Counted from the first letter of the stretch, positions 1 to 12,631 are shown. The stretch is DNA of 64,000 nt from Epiperipatus broadwayi (GCA_028023455.1 JAQFVV010000036.1:2636452-2700451), one strand, 5' to 3'. Made by a program: numbers and translations. The notes: generated by a model not told the origin, from the sequence alone.

Positions 1-149
1 TAATTAAGCATGAAAGGTAAGTTAAAATACTTTATAATAATAAAAGATTACGGAGAGTTTAAAAGCAAAATTAGCAGAAGCTTATAAATTAATATATATA
101 TTAAAATATGAAGGTTGAACTATATATTACAAATTACAAAAGTATTGAC

Positions 150-323
150 TTAGGAAGGCAGTTCTACATAAGGTGAGGTATACCTAAGGATAGCAGCATA
201 ACGGCAGGCAATCATGTTGGCAACTATAGTTATCTTGTATGACCAGTCGGATGAAACATGGCACTTGATGGCATCATGGAGACAGACTTTCAAGAGGTCC
301 GGAGAAAGGTGCTTCTTTTCTAC
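150..323 (-). other. 57-codon open stretch of unknown origin, possibly an exon or repeat fragment
   Basis: The minus strand is open from just after a TGA (324-326) to a TAA at 150-152. It reads as a normal-looking soluble sequence including HLSPDLLKVCLHDAIKC and later IVANMIACRYAAILRYTSPY. No ATG begins it, and I recognise no family. The block around 120-540 is clearly richer in G and C than its surroundings. It could be an exon, a transposon fragment or chance, and its position at the window edge prevents a decision. Confidence 0.2.
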
Positions 324-466
324 TCACAGTTCATAGCACCTAACTTCTGTTGACTTCTTAAAAAATTTTTAAGGGCTGGAAACACTTTGAAAAGTAACTG
401 AAAACTCCATTCAACTCAACTAACTAAAAACTGAAAGTAAATCCTTTCTTTCATTCTATGGGCCCC

Positions 467-473
467 TTTTATA
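467..473 (-). promoter_or_regulatory. TATA box candidate, minus strand
   Basis: The minus strand reads TATAAAAGGGGCCC here, an excellent TATA match in a locally GC-richer context. Transcription would run left, through the open stretch at 150-323. A TCAGTT initiator-like word lies about 41 bases downstream of the first T, farther than usual. No other core element is evident, so this may be a chance match in AT-rich DNA or the promoter of a mobile element. Confidence 0.3.
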
Positions 474-759
474 CACATTATTCCCACCAAGAATGCAATC
501 TTAGTTGCCCACAGCTATCTCTGCAATCTCTTAAAAAACAATTAATTAGTAAAATATTTTTAAAACAGATAAGGCTCGAAATACCATTTGATATATTTTT
601 AAAGATTTGAAAACAACTAATAAAAGAATTTTAATTAAGGTTTATAATTTTAATTAATGAAAACAGTCTGACTATAGATCAAAATAATTTCAGTATTTCA
701 AGCCTTTCCAATTTTTCTTTGTTGTTACATTCCAATAGTTTAATTAAATACAAAGACAT

Positions 760-1758
760 AACTTACATTGAAAAAGGGGGGATGTGGTCTGTGATTTTTC
801 AAAATTCGCATAAAAGCAAAGCACCAACGTAAAATTACTTTAAAATTTGCGCAAAAACAAAAAATAAGGAAATAAAATATGACTAATAAAAATTTTCAAA
901 TTTGAAAAAAATGGATACAAGACAAACTTTTTTTAACTATAATATTTAATTTTATTCAAAATAATATATTTTTATGCATAATTTACAGTACAGTAATTTA
1001 CATTTTTTATACACATTTTAATTATTATAGCTATTTGCCAAAAAACATGTTCGTTTGCAAACAATTAGTGCCAACTTCACACTCATGTTGTGTCAATGGT
1101 TTTCTGGTGACAACGTAATTAGTAATTAATCTTTAAGATGATGATTTTATTAATTGTTTATGAAACTAACAACTAAAAATTGAATTCTTATTTTTGTCTT
1201 TAATTTTCAATTCCGTTTAAAAATCAAATTTCACATCACATTAATTTCAAGTCACCATAAGTACTGTAATTTTTAAATTGTTAATTAAAATTAAAAATCA
1301 GATTTTAATTTTTAATTGTCAAATTTAATTGTGCCCACTGCTATTACTGACCTTTTAAAAATAAACTTGTGGACACTAAATGATTAATAATTGATTACAT
1401 TCTTTTTAAAAGCAAAAACAGAATGTGATTTAAAATGCAAAATTAACATGCACAATGTTTGAACAAATTTAAATTATAATCTTGTAAAATTTAATGTGTG
1501 TATACATAAAATGTGGAAATCATGATTTTAATTTCATTATTGCATAAAATCTTACTATTATAAAGCACTGAAAATATTGAAATTACTAAGATGAAAGTCG
1601 AATTCCAATAATATGCTATTACTTTCAATATAACGTAAGTGCGCAAAATTTATTATTTAAAGTAATAGCATATTATCGGAGTTCGACTTCTGGTGAAACA
1701 CGAATCGCGTAACTTCAAAATCGTGTTAAATAAGTCCGCGTAAAAAGAGACCCAGGTG
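760..1758 (+). mobile_element. Pogo/Tigger-like TIR element, left end missing
   Basis: This stretch aligns by eye with the complete element at 18553-19436. Shared words include ATTACTTTAAA, TATGACTAATAAAAA and ACAAGACAAACTTTTTTT. The right end, AGACCCAGGTG followed by TA (1751-1760), is the same terminal inverted repeat. The left terminal repeat is not recognisable, so this copy is truncated or replaced on the left. No transposase frame remains. A hairpin at 1593-1690 is inserted within it. Confidence 0.65.
1593..1690. repeat. Short hairpin insertion with ~32-bp arms
   Basis: A 33-base arm at 1593-1625 is complementary to 1659-1690 with a few mismatches, around a ~33-base loop. The core TAATATGCTATTACTTT is perfectly paired. 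It has no counterpart at the equivalent place in the copy at 18553-19436, so it looks like a small foldback inserted into an older element. Confidence 0.6.
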
Positions 1759-1760
1759 TA

Positions 1761-2690
1761 TATAAAAAGATATTTACAATTTATCTAACAAAATGTCTAA
1801 TTTTCAGCAATAAATATTAATAGAATTATTACTTCGTTCATATATATATATATATATATGCATCACGCACACTACTGTTTTACTTTACTAAATATTTTTA
1901 ATTTTATTAATTTCTGTAATCATTATGCATACAGTGTGTGGGTGAATGGCATATATTTATGGTGAGGTCTGAATTGCAGGTCCCATAGGAGGTTAGTGTA
2001 GATGGTGAAGCATGAAGCTCGATGATGATTAGACATGACTACTTCAATATAAATAATAAATAATAATTAAAATTTCTTTTTATTCTTCAGGTAAATATAA
2101 AAATTTTAAATATAGACCTTTTTTTCAAAAGCTTTTTATATTATAGATGTAGACTTTTTTTTGGAAAATAATAATAAAGGGAAAAAGGAGAAGGAAATGA
2201 GAAGAAAAAAAAAGAAGAAAAAGGAGAAGATAAAGAAGAAGAAGAAGCAGCAGCAGTAAAATCTCTCATTTGATTTTCTTTGTAAAAAGTAATCCTAATT
2301 GTAAAGATTTATAACTATTTATTTCAACATTTTCGGAAGATGAAAAACATCCAGGGTAGCAAAGGATTATCATGATTCCATGATTATAGTGAATATTTTT
2401 ACTCTTTTCATCACACTCAAAAATTAAACCAGGAATCTACTACTCTAAAGTAACTATTTTAACACTAAGCAAGCCTACACAAACAACTAGCAGTTTCTCT
2501 GGTAATGAGAAAACTATTTTTAAAACAAAACTTTAAAAGAAAAAAAATTCTAAAATAAAATTAAAAATCAATATCTATTTCTCATATTATATAGAAAAGG
2601 ATTTATAATTTGTTTTTGTTTCAGTAAAAACAAAAAGAAATTCAATCCAGTGAATGTTTCCAAAATACTGAATAGTTGTCATAGAACTAA
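1761..2690. other. AT-rich spacer
   Basis: A (TA)n run lies near 1840-1859, and a moderately GC-richer stretch around 1930-2035 matches nothing else in the window. The polypurine tract is listed separately. I see no gene. Confidence 0.5.
2166..2258 (+). repeat. Polypurine tract ending in AAG and CAG triplets
   Basis: About 90 bases of almost pure A and G on the plus strand, passing through GAAGAAGAAG into CAGCAGCAG. This is a simple-sequence tract with potential for triplex or other non-B structure. It is not coding. Confidence 0.75.
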
Positions 2691-2699
2691 TATATATAT

Positions 2700-2890
2700 G
2701 TGAGGGATTTGAATTTAGAATTTTTTAGTTTATATTCGACCTCCATTCCATCTCAAATAACCGATACACATGACTATATACGTGCGAAAATGATAAATGA
2801 TCCCCAATATATGTATTTCGGGCAGAACCAGCACCCATCGGTAGGCCAATATAGACTGAAAAATCCTAAGATCAAATCCCTCTATTTACA
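2700..2890 (-). repeat. Diverged family A dispersed repeat
   Basis: The order of words matches the family A copy at 44270-44662: a CGATACACATGA block, AAAATGATAAATGATC, AATATATGTAT, an AACCAGCA block and a GGCCAATAT block. It has drifted more than the other copies but keeps several CpGs they have lost. The short open frame across it has no support as a gene. Confidence 0.45.
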
Positions 2891-2899
2891 TATATATAT

Positions 2900-4810
2900 A
2901 TATATATAAGAAACAATCAATATAAGGAAATTATATATATATATGTTAAACACATACATGTTTATAATATTTCGTTTAAAATATTCTTTATATTTACTAA
3001 GGAATTTTTATTTAAACTGAAAAGTAATTTCTGTTGTTAACTTAAACATTTTTTTTTTATCAGTTATATATTTAAAGATAAATATATATATATTTTTAAA
3101 AAGAAAATAAAGATGTCTATATATCCTTATATCATTTCCAAGTTTAAAATTTAAGCAAACAAATGATAGTCTTCAAAACTCGTTTTTTTTTTTTTTTTTA
3201 TGATAAGACTATTTTTTTCTAATTATCATAAATAATAAATGATCAAATTTAAATCATGATCCACGATAGTAAACAAAATAAAAATGTAAGAATCCACAAA
3301 AGGAAGAGTGTGATTGATGTCAACCAAACACTCATTCCATTCAAATGCTGTGATCGCCCGAAAATAATGCACACCCACACAATATCAGAACAAGTTTAAT
3401 AGCAAATTTATTCCATTATATATCAAAGCCTTTCAAAATATAGAAAGAGAGCGAGTAAAGAAAGCTAAAAAACAAAATGTTCAAACTGATTAGCGCATAA
3501 ATACAAATCACTGGCATCTACTATAAGTAATATTAACTAAATGAATACGATTTACGTATTACTATACTATACTGAATATATATATATATGTATGACATTT
3601 TGACTCATGCGAACATTTTTTTTGTAAATACTGCTTATTTTAAAAACATTGTTTCTGGAATATTGTCTTAGCTTAATTTATATCCAATAAATATTTATTT
3701 CATAATGAATGTAGAAATCGATTTTTAAATATTATCTCATTGCAATAACCATGTTTATCCTTTACGGAACATTACACAATAAAGGATTGATTAGCTCTTT
3801 AGGAATGTTGGTTGTTCTGTCTCAGCTCTACCCAACATCTTGCTTTACCTTTGATCAGAAAAGAATGAATGATGATTATTTGTGTTCAATAAGATCTATC
3901 TGTATTTTTATTTATATGTTTATTCTTTTGCAGAATGGTTGCAGCGATATTTTATTCTTTCTAAGCAATCATTTTGCAGCAATCACTTGACTTTTACATT
4001 TTAGATAGATTCCACTTAGCAAAATGAAAACTTTTTATAAAATGAAAGGTAGTACAGATAATAATAAGAGTATTATTATTAATAATACTCTATATTGCAC
4101 TAAATATAAACTTGTTTTCTTTTCTGTTTCACTATACCATGTTTCAAATCTGAATTATTTATTACCTGAAGAGTATTTAGGCTAAATTATCTATCTCTGC
4201 TACTTGCTTTTCATTTATTATACACAGACACTTGCAATATAAAAGTATAAACTTTAATTCAGACTAAAATGTAATCATAAATCTATGAAGACTGTATAGA
4301 GAAAAGCTTTCATATAGTACTTTTTTTAAAAAACAGTATGTGATGAGCCAACTTTCAACTGACTTGTAATAATTGAAAGTCAACTAAGTACAGATTATTT
4401 TAAAAAAAGATGTACTTTATGAAGGACACTTGCAAGGAAAAATTTCCTTTGGAATTTTTTAAAAAAATGAAAGTTAGCAATTATTCTACTTTTTGATGTT
4501 TGGACTATTGAATTGTTTATAGGTGAGTCATGGTATATGTCATTTTATTAGAAATTTTATAAGGAAATTAATGAACCTTTTTTTATTTAAAAGGATTTTA
4601 AAATGTGTGTATTAAAATGTAGAAATTCTGAATAAACATAAAAATAATAGTTTTAAAAATGTAAAAATCTTATTTAGCTTTAAATTTGACTATATTTTTT
4701 CAGTTTTATTATATTCTTTGGTATTTTATCTTTTTGATAATATAAACTATATAATTTATTGTATTGCTAATTGAAGCAATATTAAAAATTAAGTCTTACA
4801 TTAATTCTTC
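2900..4810. other. AT-rich region without recognised features
   Basis: Contains poly-T at 3185-3199, short (TA)n runs and a slightly GC-richer stretch at 3330-3390. Small open frames, such as the one near 3751-3990, have no family resemblance and ordinary intergenic composition. Nothing further can be supported. Confidence 0.5.
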
Positions 4811-4814
4811 AAAA

Positions 4815-5155
4815 ATCATGTATCCAATCTATTTTTTCATGAATAAATTTTCTTATTTCATCCATTCATCTCACATTTAGTCTCATTCTACATCTTTTAC
4901 AATCTCTTGAGATCCAATTTAAGCCTTCAATTGTCCAACTATTATCATTTCTTTTGGCAATATATCTAGCCCAATTTCAGTTCAGTTTTGTAATTCTTTC
5001 AGGAACATCAGTAGTATCACCTTATCCCATTTGTGGTTCACTTTTTATTTTTTCTCACTTCCAATATGCATCTTTTCATATTTCAATGAGGAATAAGAGG
5101 TTCTTATATTGCTCTTTTTTCAGTATCCATATCTTAGATAGAAACACATCTATTA
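4815..5155 (-). mobile_element. RTE LINE 3'-end relic, strongly diverged
   Basis: This is collinear with the RTE 3' region at 57763-58200. Matching blocks are CTTATTTCATCCATTCATCTCACA, TTTTACAATCTCTTGAGATCCA, a CAATATATCTAGCCCAATTTCAGTTCAG block and CCATATCTTAGAT. The coding sense is on the minus strand, but no usable frame survives. It is older than the copy at 10984-11600. Confidence 0.6.
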
Positions 5156-5158
5156 AAT

Positions 5159-5885
5159 TATACAATGAGGATTGTCAATTCCTCAACAAGCTTTATGATA
5201 AATGCTTAGCTAGAGAAAGCATTTAAAATATCTCTGTCAGGACCTCCCCCCAAACCTCTGACCATGATTTCATGCTTTGGCACACCTCAAAAAGATACTA
5301 GGGTAGGTTCAGACACTAGATCTAAAAATACCAACCCAAAGCTAGCATTTAACTAAAAGTTATCTATTGAGTGAAAAATCTGAAATTTTCAGACACCACC
5401 CAGCTATCCAACTCAAATAGCTATATGGGACTGCGAGATTTTCAGCTATATCATATATTAGTAGTCCTAGCAATATAACATTGCATAAGACTTAAGGCAG
5501 AGATTATAAATAGTCAAAATAAGAAACATAGATCACATGACCCTATTCTCTTAAGCTTGTAAATTATAAACAATGAGGATTGCCAATTCCTCAACAAAGC
5601 TTTGTGATAAATACTTAGCTAGAGAAAGCATTTAAAATATATTTCAGGACTCCCCCCAAACCTCTGACCGTGGTTTCATGCTTTGGCACTCCTCGGAGAG
5701 GTGCTAGGTTAGGTTCAGACACTAGATCTAAAAATATCAACCCAAAGCTAGCATTTAACTAAAAGTTATCTATTGAGTGGAAAATCAGAAATTTTCATAC
5801 ACCTACATGTCTTCAAATCCAGCTATCCAACTCAAATAGCTATATGTGGTTGAGAGATCTTCAGCCATACCATATATAAAAATAA
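5159..5885. repeat. Two tandem copies of repeat family F (~408-bp period)
   Basis: The block starting CAATGAGGATTG at 5163 recurs at 5571. Both units contain AGAGAAAGCATTTAAAATAT, CCCCCCAAACCTCTGACC, a CATGCTTTGGCAC block and AGCTAGCATTTAACTAAAAG, in the same order. The second unit is cut short near 5885. The first ~130 bases of each unit also form the arms of the palindrome at 23755-24107. Confidence 0.8.
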
Positions 5886-5929
5886 CAGTCTGCAAAAAAT
5901 GAATAATCTGTGAACTAGCAGTCTGCATG

Positions 5930-7300
5930 CAGCCTTTTACTAATTTCCATATGGAACATTTAACTCTTTCCCTATTAGGAAATTTTGAATTTTTTTATTT
6001 TTACACCTGGTGGAAGTTTTTGAAAATGCTCAGGCTTTCTTTTCCATACAAAATCTGTTTTATACTAAAACTCAATAAACTAGATTTTATTTCTTTTTCA
6101 TTTCATTTTATAAATGAAAAATATTTAAAAAAATCATATTTGAACTTTACAAATATTTAAAAAAAATAAATTGTAAATAAAAATGAAGTATGTAATACAT
6201 CATACAATGATGCTAGAAAATAGACAAGTTCTTGTTTATTTTAATATTTTTAAAGCAAGCAAAGGAATGTAAATTTATGATAAATCTATCAAATTCTGCT
6301 TTAAAATCTAATATTTGCTTCATAGTATTTATATTTGAAAAGATTATAACACCATGTCAATTCTGACTAGTGAAGATGACATGTAAACAGTTTCACACAA
6401 AGTACAGTCAATCCTATGCTTTGATTTTCTTTATTAATACTATGATCAAATTTATCAACTTGTATTTTTAAAATAAAAGATGTATAATTAAAATCAAAGT
6501 TCACATGGTTACTCTTTTTGTTTTAAATAATTATTGACCAATTAGTGAGTATAAAATATCAGAAATATTTAATAAGCAAGCAAAAAAATCATATTTATTT
6601 TTCTTTCAAAAATTGTGCATGAAAATAGGGTTACAAAAGAAAAACAATTGTCAATGACTTTTTCTAACATACTGACATCTTCAGAATTATTTTTTAATCA
6701 ATAAATTAATAAAAGTAGGAATGCAGAAAACAAAAAAAAACATGTTAATATCAGTCAATTAATGGATAAAACAGCAATCTAAAAGGCAAAACTATCATCC
6801 TATATCTGAAGTAAGCTATGGAAGTTAACAGAAATGAATAAAAAAGGTTAATGTTAAGAATAATTTAAAGCATTTTCCATGCACTTTTAATATAAAAAAA
6901 CAATTTTTTATACAAGTAACATTAAATACATTTAATATTTTCACATTTGCATATCTGTAGGCAGAAGTGATACTTAAAAATTGGAGTACTTAATTTTACC
7001 TTTCTTCCCCATTATCCAAATAAAAGAATAAATCAATAATCTTGACAATTTCTAAAAATTTTATTACTGAGAATTTTACAATAATAATAATATATATATA
7101 ATATGTTAATTTAAGTAAATTTTAGCCTTCTTCCTTAATGTACTTTAAAAAAAACATTAACATTGGTTACTTTGTGAGACTACTGTCTTTATTTTGAAGA
7201 CTTTTAAAAGCTTGGGATTAACTTTGTTGATGGAATAGAAGACCAAGTTTCGCATGTAAATCTAGTTAGGTGCGGCCTTATTATTTTTTATTAATTTCCC
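5930..7300. repeat. Ancient dispersed repeat (family L), first copy
   Basis: Long stretches can be followed in the same order in 17985-19660, for example AAAAAATCATATTTGAACTTT, AATCTATCAAATTCTGCTTTAAAAT and GGCCTTATTA. Divergence is high and no coding frame is kept. It could be an old element or a segmental duplication. Ends are approximate. Confidence 0.4.
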
Positions 7301-7699
7301 AGATAAAAATAATTTTCATAAAGAATAAAAGTATAAAGCTTGCAAATGATGATAAATAAAAAACAAATCATCACCATAAAAATATCAATTACAAAATGAG
7401 AATTAAAAAAAAATTATGGACTCATTCTATATTTGTCAGCTCGAGATTATATGAGTGTGGAAGGTGTATTCATATGCAGAATTAATATGGAAAAAAAATT
7501 ATTTTAGTTTGATTCATTATATTTGGATTTTCATTGTAAAGCTTTCTTCTAATACTTAATAAAATTGTTTTTTTTTTTTTGATTATGTATTAATTTACAC
7601 TTAGGTTTGTTTTTATTTGTATATGAAGTTCAACATGGAAGTAATATAATTTTCTTCTTCTTCTTCCTTTTCTTATGTATTGTTTTCTACTTTTATATA

Positions 7700-8012
7700 T
7701 CATATCATTTACAATTTTCTTTAATACTTTAAAAATACTACTTTTTATATCAAAAACATTATTCTAACAATTTTGACTATCCTACAATCATCATCAGTAA
7801 AGTAAAGTAGTAAAAGGGGAAATGAGTATTTATAATGGTTAGGTTAAAACGTATGTTTTATTTTATTTAAGTATTTAATAATGTATATGAATATGTGTAT
7901 GGATATTGCAGATCTGATGATGACTGTAGGACAGTTGAAACTGTTAAAATAAAGTTTTTCATATAAAAAATAGTATTGTTAAAGTGTTAAAGAAAGTTGT
8001 AAATGTTATGAT
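7700..8012. repeat. Foldback element with ~95-bp arms
   Basis: The arm from about 7707 to 7800 (ACAATTTTCTTTAATACTTT ... CCTACAATCATCATCAG) is the imperfect reverse complement of about 7914-8010 (CTGATGATGACTGTAGGACAG ... AAAGAAAGTTGTAAATG). A related AAGTTCAACATGG / AAGTTCGACATAC word sits just outside both ends. It is noncoding, with MITE-like architecture. Confidence 0.6.
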
Positions 8013-8117
8013 ATATGAAGTTCGACATACAATATACAGTCTCACAATGCTTTATGCTTAATGCATAAAGCTTAGATTGAGCAACTATGCCTTAAATCTT
8101 TAAAACATGTATATAAT

Positions 8118-8160
8118 GAATTCATCACATGATGCTACTGTATGGAGAGAGTTTTGCCTA
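8118..8160 (+). repeat. Fragment of repeat family B
   Basis: TCACATGATGCTACTGTATGG followed by AGAGAGTTTTGCCT matches the end region of family B (compare 26540-26580). It is only a short remnant. Confidence 0.4.
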
Positions 8161-8169
8161 TTATATAAT

Positions 8170-9135
8170 GAATTGCTGCACATCATATAAAAGTGATAAA
8201 CGACTATAATTTAATCTATAAATCTTTGTTCACATGTTTTAAATGTATGTGGCAGAATAGAAATATAAAAACAAACTAAAGTTAAAATATGTTTATTGCA
8301 AAATGTAATGTTCACATTTTTTAGATTATTTACTATGATTAAAATAAAATAATGATTTTTGTTTATTTGGAAAGTTAAGAATTGCAAACAACTCATACCA
8401 GATGTTTTATACAAGCTGTCTAATGATAAACAAAGCACTGTTGACTAAAGTTCGTATAGCATCTAAGGCAGAGGAATTAACTAAATATTTCTTTCATAAT
8501 TATTCAACTAATTAATAATGTTTTACTGGAATAAAAACTATTTTACACTGCAAAAATGTCATAGCTGTGAGGGGAGGGAGGAGGATAATTTCACACTCAT
8601 GATCTTGTAGGAGAAATAAAATTTAAATTAAAAGAATCATTGGTATTTTAATACAATTTTATTACAAAATAATCAGATTGCACATAATATAAAAAAATAA
8701 ATTAAAATAAAATGTTTTAAAAATTTATTGCGTTATTTAATGCAGATTTATTACAAAATAATCAAAAGAAGATTACATTTTAAGATTAAAAATAATGAAT
8801 AAATAGATTTGTTACAGTTAAATCATTGCATTTATGGGTAAATAAACAAGATAAGAAAAGAGTAAAATATAAACGATAAAAATATAAAGATTAAGTATGC
8901 GGCTGCAATTAATAAATAGAAAGAGAATCAATTTTAATGGTCTATTTAAGGATTAAGAAAGTACGTAATGTTTCAAAGTGGGGAAAAACGAAATTGATAA
9001 ATACCTACTTGAATGTATAAAGTTAAAAATGTCAGTGGTGTAACTGTAAATATTTTCTTCTGTCCACGAAGCAAAGCATATTAACTCCTCTTTCGGTAGT
9101 TGTAAGTTTTCAAGTAAAACAAAATGGTAGCCTGT
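8170..9135. other. AT-rich region
   Basis: A minor local duplication is visible: ATTTATTACAAAATAATCA occurs near 8660 and again near 8745. The short minus-strand open frame at 8211-8438 shows no recognisable domain. Nothing else is supported. Confidence 0.4.
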
Positions 9136-9139
9136 ATTT

Positions 9140-9320
9140 TTGAGATAAAACTACATTTTCGGAGGCCCCAAAAATGTTTCCAAAAAAAAAAAAAAAATGC
9201 TTGCTAGAAAATGTCGAATTTAATAATTTTCTTTTAAAAAAAGGAATCATTGTGGAAGAATTAATTATAATATTTACAATTTATTTTCTTTATTTGGATA
9301 AACTTATTTTAACAGAAAAA
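9140..9320 (+). repeat. Dispersed repeat family K, copy 1
   Basis: The order A-run, TGCTTGCTAGAAAATGT, TTTAATAATTTTC, AAAGGAATCATTGTGGAAGAA and TTAATTATAATATTTACA recurs at 51925-52075 with moderate divergence. It is noncoding and of unknown class. Confidence 0.5.
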
Positions 9321-9689
9321 AACATATATACGCAACATTGGTAAACATTACATTTAACAGACCGAAGCATACGCACTCTGGCAGAATAATATTGAACGAC
9401 AATGTAGAGTTCTCAGCAATACATATAATATATTCCACAATATGGAGTCACTATTGCAAAGAGTCCTGAATGAAAATTCCTTTGTATAGGATAAAAATAA
9501 GGCAATGCTGATGCCAAATTGTTATTTAGCTTATGTTTCACAATGCATTCATAGGTTCTCTACATCATTAGAAAATTCACTGGGCTAGTTTTGCAAATAT
9601 CCATTTCTTTATAAAAAAATGTTTATTCATATATGTCTTGCTTTGAAGAAACCTCCACTGATTTCTCAAATAAAAACACTTGTGCAATT

Positions 9690-9965
9690 GGAAAAAAAAA
9701 AAACCCATGATAATTCCTGATCTTATACTCTGAATTAAAAAGCATAAAACTCACCATACAGGCTGATGTATGTTGATGAGTATATGACCCATATTTGTAT
9801 ACCATATTTGTATACCATGTGAATAATCATATAATAATAACAACTGTAATAATAAGAATGTAGGAAATAGCCATTAGGAATTTGTTATCCTCAGTTCATT
9901 TAAAGCCTCAAAGAGAAATTTATGTATCTCTTTTCAATTAACAGCAAACTCCTTTCTGTAGCCCA
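9690..9965 (-). mobile_element. RTE 5'-leader-like repeat
   Basis: Matches 40470-40690 block by block: a TCTTGATCTTA/TCCTGATCTTA block, a CATRTTTGTATAC block, GAATAATCA, AATAACAACTG and CTCAGTTCATTTAA, then a CTTTTCARTTAA block. At 40 kb this sequence directly precedes an RTE endonuclease start on the minus strand. This copy is therefore probably the leader of a second, mostly deleted RTE insertion. Confidence 0.5.
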
Positions 9966-10084
9966 ACCAACAATATGCAGTAATTAATAACTGTAAATAT
10001 TGCTTAATAGGTGTTGGTCATATTCTCATTTAATAATGGAATCATAACAAATCTGTTTGTCTGAAGGTCTGTTATTGGTGGCAT

Positions 10085-10390
10085 TTTACTAGTAATTATA
10101 TGATAGACCACTTCTATCATCTAATATTAAATGTTGAATGTATTTAGAAAAATTCAAACTTTGTTCAAACTTTTCGAAAGCATTCAAAATGTTAGTAAAG
10201 CACAGAGGTTAGCATGAAACTCAACATTTCTAGTGGTATTATTCTATCATTCCCAGGTTTATCTGGCCTGCCATATAACAGTATTAATATTGGATTTCAA
10301 ACTGGGTCTTTAGATTCAAGAATACTTAATCTAAGATGATGTTCTAACCAACTGACCTATTCTGCCAATGGAAACCATCAGTAAAAATTT
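10085..10390 (-). mobile_element. tRNA-derived SINE (family G), diverged
   Basis: Read on the minus strand it begins with a tRNA-like head: A box GGTCAGTTGGTTAGAAC, then a B box resembling CCAGTTTGAAATCC. A ~200-bp body follows (ACATTTTGAATGC, AAACAAAGTTTGAA, TAGATGATAGAAGTGG). Copies at 47080-47335 and 55950-56230 have the same order. Pol III transcription of the intact ancestor is expected from the boxes. This copy is too diverged to be active. Confidence 0.7.
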
Positions 10391-10983
10391 CATATACTTA
10401 CCTATTCATATACTTACTCAATTTCATATACTTACTCAATTTCTTTGTTTTTCCCTATGATCAAGGTTAGTTAATGACTTTCAAACATTACATATTATCA
10501 TACTAGATTTACTTATGAAGTTGTTCACTATTATCATATAAGCAATATTTTTGAGTTTCCTCCTTTGTACTTTTTTCTCTTTATCCAATATTTTTCTATT
10601 TTCCAAAACAAACATAATTATTGGCATAGTTCTGTACATTATATGTTTCTCATTTCATTAATTTGTCTGCTATTGCTGATATACAGTACCATTGATGTTT
10701 CTTTTTGTTTACCTATTTAACATTTTCTTAATGACAACCGAAAATCTGCATTCCATATATAAGATTAGAACAGCTTTCCAAAACCACATCACATTAGGAG
10801 TAATTCTGCAATCTTCAAAACTTAAACTTAAATTGTTGGAAAACAAAGACTGTATCTATGAAATAATGTGAATGTGGAAGGATGCATATTGTTGAGACCA
10901 GTCACCATATTAAAAAGCAGTTGAAAGAAAACAATCTGATGATTAAAAAAACCAGATCTATCTAATGTAGCAGACCATGTACA

Positions 10984-11600
10984 TCATCAACATCATTGAC
11001 CATTACCAATCCACTGCAGGATGAAAGTCTCTCCAAGTTCAATCCATTTTCTCTGATCTTTAGCTTCTCTTCTCCACACAACCCCTGCACACTTTCTTAT
11101 TTCATCCATCGATCTCACATGTGGTCTCTTTCTAGGTCTTTTACAATCTCTTGGAATCCAGTTTAAAATTTTAATTATCTATCTATTATCATCTCTTCTA
11201 GCAATATGTCCAGCCCCACTCCACATCAGTCTTTTAATTTTTTCAATGAGGTCAGTAACACCTGTTTGTTCTCTTATCCATATATTGCATTTTCGATCTC
11301 TTCTTGTTACTCCCAACATGCATCTCCCCATACTTCTTTGAGGGGTCTAAAGTCTCTGTATTGCTCTTCTATTAAGTGTCCAAGTCTCAGATCCATAAGT
11401 ATTAATTGATAAAACCCATTTATTAAAAACCTTCCTTTTCAAACACACAGGCATATTTCCTTTTAGTATCAAGTTATTTCTACCAAAAGCACTCCAAACA
11501 AGTTTAATTCTATGATTAATTTCATCCATTATGTTTCCATCTGTACTAATAATGTTACCAAGGTATTTGTAACTGCTAATTTATTCTACCTCATCATAAT
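10984..11600 (-). mobile_element. 5'-truncated RTE LINE, 3' end
   Basis: Homologous to the RTE copy at 57763-58290 over its whole length. It ends in a CATCATCAACATCATTGACC tail and includes the conserved AACCTTCCTTTTCAAACACA block. The minus strand still reads the post-RT region, with MDEINHRIKLVWSAFGRNN and YGSETWTLNRRAIQRL, between 11529 and 11347 before a stop. Typical of the 5' truncation made by target-primed reverse transcription. Confidence 0.85.
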
Positions 11601-12189
11601 ATCATGTACATACCATACAATAAATCCATTTGGTTATTGTAATTATTATTATTTTGAATTAATATTTTCTTTCACTTTATTCTCAATAAATTATTTTTAT
11701 ATTTTTGATTTGTTATTTATAATTTTTGCCATAAAAAAAGTTGATTAATTAAATGTTATTGGCTTGGGAGATCATGTAACAATTATGGGCTGGAAATGAT
11801 GTACTAGACTTTGATTGAATTATTAAATCTATCACTCTATCACCATGCAAACTGCTCAAGGCAATAAAAACTATTTATTATAGAGAATCATATTCAAATT
11901 AAAATATGCCACCAAAAGAGTTTTAAGTTTTAAAAACTGAAAATGTCTTATCATTTTCTGGCTATTATTTTTATAATTAACAATCTGTTACCAAAACATA
12001 TGTGACTTTTAATCACCTCAATATACTTGATTCTATACAATATCACAACTCACAACTATATTTCAATATGTATATATTTTTGTTTCAAGATAAATATTAT
12101 TCATATTATAAAACAGTTGACTAATAAATTTTCTTATTTCAAATTGAATAAAATTGAAATGTAACCACACCTTTCAAAATCATTAGGTG

Positions 12190-12490
12190 AACCATCAAAA
12201 GTCAAACAACTACCCAATTTCATCTATTATTCTCATCCATAGCTTCATGTCCCTAAAAATTTCTAGATAACTGTTTAATTATTACATTCATCCATATCAT
12301 ATGAAGTCCTTTTCTAAATCTCTAAACCTTTTCTTTCATTCTAGACTTAAAATTCCAGTTACTTATTCAATTTTCATTATTGTCTCTTAATTCTGTCAAT
12401 AAAGTTAGTAATGCCTGGTCGAATTTTATATTCATATATATTAATTCTAGTCTTTCCTAACATGTATGTGTCCATATATTATTGTGAGCT
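12190..12490 (-). mobile_element. Possible highly decayed RTE 3' end
   Basis: Blocks such as TTCATCTATTATTCTCATCCAT, CTTTTCTAAATCTCTAAACC, TTAATTCTGTCAATAAAGTTAGTAATGCCTG and CTTTCCTAACATGTATGTGTCC follow the order of the RTE 3' region. Identity is low, so this call is tentative. It ends at the (TA)n run. Confidence 0.35.
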
Positions 12491-12559
12491 TAGAGACACT
12501 ATTATTGACCTTCAAATAACTTCATACTCAAAGCTCAATCATTTATTAATTTACCTATT

Positions 12560-12561
<2 letters not shown>

Positions 12562-12629
<68 letters not shown>
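12562..12629. repeat. (TA)n microsatellite, ~68 bp
   Basis: Uninterrupted alternating TA. The isoleucine/tyrosine open frame running through it is an artefact of the repeat. Confidence 0.95.
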
Positions 12630-12631
<2 letters not shown>

